In this document: piece after piece, positions 45,060 to 47,105 of the stretch
How the letters are laid out: each line of letters begins with the position of its first letter
Position numbering within the stretch: position 1 is the stretch's first letter
From: Deltaproteobacteria bacterium
GTDB taxonomy: Bacteria; Myxococcota_A; Polyangia; Haliangiales; Haliangiaceae
Assembly: GCA_013812655.1 (NCBI GenBank)
Contig: JACCTC010000158.1
Location: 1 to 47,105, forward strand
Length of the DNA stretch: 47,105 nt
Reading direction: 5' to 3'
Notes under the pieces: generated by a model
The model's input: the letters and a program-made list of their open reading frames with translations, nothing else
The model's database searches: none
What the model was told of the DNA's origin: nothing
Made by a program: the position numbers and the translations under genes

Positions 45060-45993
45060 TCTCGAACTTCCAGTTCGCGCTCTCGGTGCCGAGACCGGCG
45101 CCGCTCGAGGGCGTGGTGTACCCGAACGACACCTGACCGCGGACCTCGTAGCTGCCCTTCGACCCGCTGCAGCCGACCTGGGCCGTCAGCGTCTGGTCGA
45201 CGAGCTTGAGCTGATCACCCTTCAGGGTGGTCGCGTCGCACTTGAGCTCCTTGGGCGCCGTGAGCTTGAACTCCATCGGCGTGGTCTTGCTGTACTGCAG
45301 CCAGCTCGCGAGCTTCACCGCGATCATCAGCTGGAAGCGTTCGTTGATCTTGACGAGCTTCGGCCCCTCGGAGGTCGCGGTGTATTCCTTGATCGCGCTC
45401 GTGAGCGCGTTGACCTTGGCATCGCGAGCGTCGAGCTCGGCCGGAGACGAGCCGGTGGTGACGAGCGCGACCTTACCATCGACATCGACGACGACCGAAA
45501 CCGGGCCGACGACCGCCATCTTCTTGAACATCGCCTTCAAGTGCTTGCCGAACGCGAGCGTGCCGCGGCCGACGCCTTCGCTCTCGCGGATCGGATCGAG
45601 CTTCTTGGCCTGACCCTTGGTGCCGTTGATGTACGCGACGACGTAGACCCGGTTCGTGTTCTCCTTGAGCGTCACGACGCGCGCGAGATCATCCGCGCAC
45701 GCCGGCACCTTCGGGCCGCAGAACCAGTGGAGGACGATCTTGCCGGCCGCGTCGGGCAGCGCCGGCGCGTCGTAGAGCCAGTCGCGCTTGACCGGCCAGC
45801 CCGGCGCACCGGTCAGCGGCAGCGTCTCGCCGACGACCGGGAGGGACGTGCCGGCCGGCTTCGGTGCCGCGGGTGCGGTCGGTGTCGTCGGCGTGGTAGG
45901 CGCGTCGGCTGCCTTGGGCGACGTCGCGGGCTGCGCGACGGCGACGGCGATCATCGATCCGAAGGCGAACGTGGTCAAAGCTAGACGTTTCAT
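45052..45993 (-). CDS. Secreted protein with thioredoxin-like-fold candidate region
   Basis: 313 aa. Signal peptide (RLALTTFAFGSMIAVAVAQ) and a Thr/Pro/Ala linker. The middle (about 60-170) resembles the TlpA/peroxiredoxin layout: LYDAPALPDAAGKIVLHWFCGPKVPACADDLARVVTL, then RVYVVAYINGTKGQAKKLDPI and VSVVVDVDGKVALVT. The CXXC active site is replaced by Cys-Gly-Pro-Lys-Val-Pro-Ala-Cys, so a redox function is doubtful. The C-terminal 130 residues are beta-rich with two Cys. The ATG lies 6 nt after TATCTT and follows six C residues, so it is leaderless. No certain family. Confidence 0.72.
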   Translation of the reverse strand: MKRLALTTFAFGSMIAVAVAQPATSPKAADAPTTPTTPTAPAAPKPAGTSLPVVGETLPLTGAPGWPVKRDWLYDAPALPDAAGKIVLHWFCGPKVPACADDLARVVTLKENTNRVYVVAYINGTKGQAKKLDPIRESEGVGRGTLAFGKHLKAMFKKMAVVGPVSVVVDVDGKVALVTTGSSPAELDARDAKVNALTSAIKEYTATSEGPKLVKINERFQLMIAVKLASWLQYSKTTPMEFKLTAPKELKCDATTLKGDQLKLVDQTLTAQVGCSGSKGSYEVRGQVSFGYTTPSSGAGLGTESANWKFEIK

Positions 45994-45999
45994 GGGGGG

Positions 46000-46005
46000 A
46001 AGATA
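46000..46005 (-). promoter_or_regulatory. -10 box TATCTT before the secreted thioredoxin-like gene
   Basis: TATCTT on the minus strand, then six C and the ATG at 45993. Leaderless pattern. No -35 match. Confidence 0.4.
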
Positions 46006-46062
46006 GCGCGAGGGAAACCACGCCGGTTGCGACGCGGAGGGGTCTCGTGCCTAGCTCGGACG

Positions 46063-47105
46063 GTGCGGATCTTCGCCGTATTCATCGTGGGGGTGGCCGG
46101 CTGGCTGTCCGCGTGCTCCGGCAGTTCACCTAGTCCTCCCAGGCAGTTACCTGTGTCGCCGCCACCGGCGCTGCCCGACGCTGGCGTCGATGCAGCCACG
46201 ATGGTCGATGCCGCGGTGCTCGGCCCGCGCGGTGAAGCCTGCTCCCCCGAGCGATCGTGCGCCGATGATCTGCGGTGCCTGGCATTTCCCGGTGGGTACT
46301 GCGCGGCGGCCTGCGGCGCGCCGGGAACCACGTGCGATGCGGCGTGCGTTTCCACTGTTCGCGACGGCGAGCTCTGCATGGCGAGCTGCACGCGCGATAC
46401 GGATTGCCGCGCGGCCGAGGGCTACGTCTGCGATCGCGAGTGGAAGGCGTGCGTCATCCCGAACACCACGGCGATCATCCCGCGTGCGTGCCCCGCCCCG
46501 CGCGGCATCGGCCGCGATCCGGGCTTCACGCCGAGCACCCAGCTCTCGACGACCGGCTCGCCGGGAGCCTCGCAGCTCGCGCCCTCTGCCGTGATCACGC
46601 CGGACGGTAGCCTCGTCGCGATCTACGGCACTCGCTCCGACGCCGGCGGCGGCAACGTCCCCGGGCTCGCGCGCCTCGATCCGCTCGGCCGCCCGACGGT
46701 CGACACCCCCGTCGTTATCTGGCCGCGCATCCACCACGCCGATCCGTGGCTCGCACGCGACGCCCGCGGCACGCTGTTCGCGACGTGGGTCGGCTTTGAC
46801 GCAGCAGGCACGCATCGCGAGATCGCGCTCGCCACCTCGCGGGACACCGGCCGCACGTGGTCAGCTCCGGTCGCCGTCCACGAGCCCGACGCCTGCACCG
46901 CGACCTCGCCAGATCGCGGCGAGCCCTGCCTCGCCAGGCCCAAGGTCGTCAGCGGTCCCGATCCCGTCCGCCGCGGTGCCGGGCTCGTACACCTGATGTA
47001 CGCCGCCGCGGGCCTGCGCGTCCGCACCTCCGACGACGGCGGCAAGACCTTCGGCCCTGCACGCACCGCACTCGTTGGCAGCTACGGCAACGCGACCGTC
47101 GGCGC
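46063..47105 (+). CDS. Lipoprotein with Cys-rich region and BNR/sialidase-like propeller, 3' truncated by window edge
   Basis: A GTG at 46063 opens a frame of at least 347 codons without a stop. Signal peptide and lipobox (RIFAVFIVGVAGWLSAC), a Ser/Pro/Asp linker, and a Cys-rich part (about 55-130, SPERSCADDLRCLAFPGGYC, CTRDTDCRAAEGYVC) like that of other myxobacterial lipoproteins. From about residue 165 it shows sialidase/BNR propeller blades with Asp boxes (SRDTGRTWS and SDDGGKTFG) and APSAVITPDGSLVAIYGTRS. It is probably a surface glycan-binding or glycosidase-like protein. A weak -10 (TAGCTC) ends 5 nt before the start. The rest lies outside the window. Confidence 0.82.
   Translation, partial: MRIFAVFIVGVAGWLSACSGSSPSPPRQLPVSPPPALPDAGVDAATMVDAAVLGPRGEACSPERSCADDLRCLAFPGGYCAAACGAPGTTCDAACVSTVRDGELCMASCTRDTDCRAAEGYVCDREWKACVIPNTTAIIPRACPAPRGIGRDPGFTPSTQLSTTGSPGASQLAPSAVITPDGSLVAIYGTRSDAGGGNVPGLARLDPLGRPTVDTPVVIWPRIHHADPWLARDARGTLFATWVGFDAAGTHREIALATSRDTGRTWSAPVAVHEPDACTATSPDRGEPCLARPKVVSGPDPVRRGAGLVHLMYAAAGLRVRTSDDGGKTFGPARTALVGSYGNATVG

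Overview
The window is very G+C-rich DNA with tightly packed genes, many ATGA/GTGA/TTGA stop-start overlaps and many GTG starts. The gene content points to a predatory or soil deltaproteobacterium of the myxobacterial type (Polyangia/Haliangium-like). This is inferred from DUF4215-type Cys-rich repeat lipoproteins, a Ser/Thr kinase fused to an nSTAND ATPase, PilT/PilU, NtrC-type regulators, and many orphan lipoproteins with TPR, PEGA-like or propeller domains. No rRNA, tRNA, CRISPR array, phage or classical IS element was recognised.

Layout. 1-3.4 kb: the end of a sigma54 response regulator, a lipoprotein, a TPR-like membrane protein and an NTF2-like protein. 3.4-8 kb (minus): a lipoprotein with cytochrome c, PHM-like copper monooxygenase and lamin-tail domains, then a coupled operon of a 155-aa protein, pilT and a pilU-like gene. 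8-12.6 kb: a vapBC pair with a strong palindromic operator, a radical SAM/SPASM enzyme, a PPDK/PEP-synthase regulatory kinase and a ThuA-like lipoprotein. 12.7-20.7 kb: a beta-helix lipoprotein and a minus-strand envelope/glycan cassette (GT-C-like membrane protein, two methyltransferases, an interrupted lipoprotein gene, a DUF2279-like protein) broken into by two further vapBC modules. One of these is intact and flanked by a perfect 19-bp direct repeat. The other has lost its toxin and sits between two diverged copies of a methyltransferase 3' end.

20.9-30.8 kb (plus): a collinear run of a hyaluronan/chitin-synthase-like GT2, a one-TM membrane-fusion-like protein, an 1173-aa Ser/Thr kinase-nSTAND-TM-coiled-coil protein, a TPR/PEGA-like envelope protein and a 919-aa lipoprotein with 9 DUF4215 and 7 InlB-like repeats. 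It reads as a candidate exopolysaccharide/envelope system under kinase control. 30.9-40.9 kb: an SDR, an EamA exporter, TPR and propeller lipoproteins (one frameshifted), a siroheme pair (precorrin-2 dehydrogenase plus SUMT) and an MFS exporter. 41.5-45.1 kb: a four-gene phosphorelay (PAS-PAS kinase, receiver, receiver-kinase, receiver). The end holds a secreted thioredoxin-like-fold candidate and the start of a BNR/sialidase-like lipoprotein that runs off the window.

A recurring feature is a -10 box (TANNNT or close) placed 6-8 nt before the start codon of many first-in-operon genes, usually with no Shine-Dalgarno sequence. This suggests widespread leaderless transcription. Operon-internal genes and a few others have normal ribosome binding sites.
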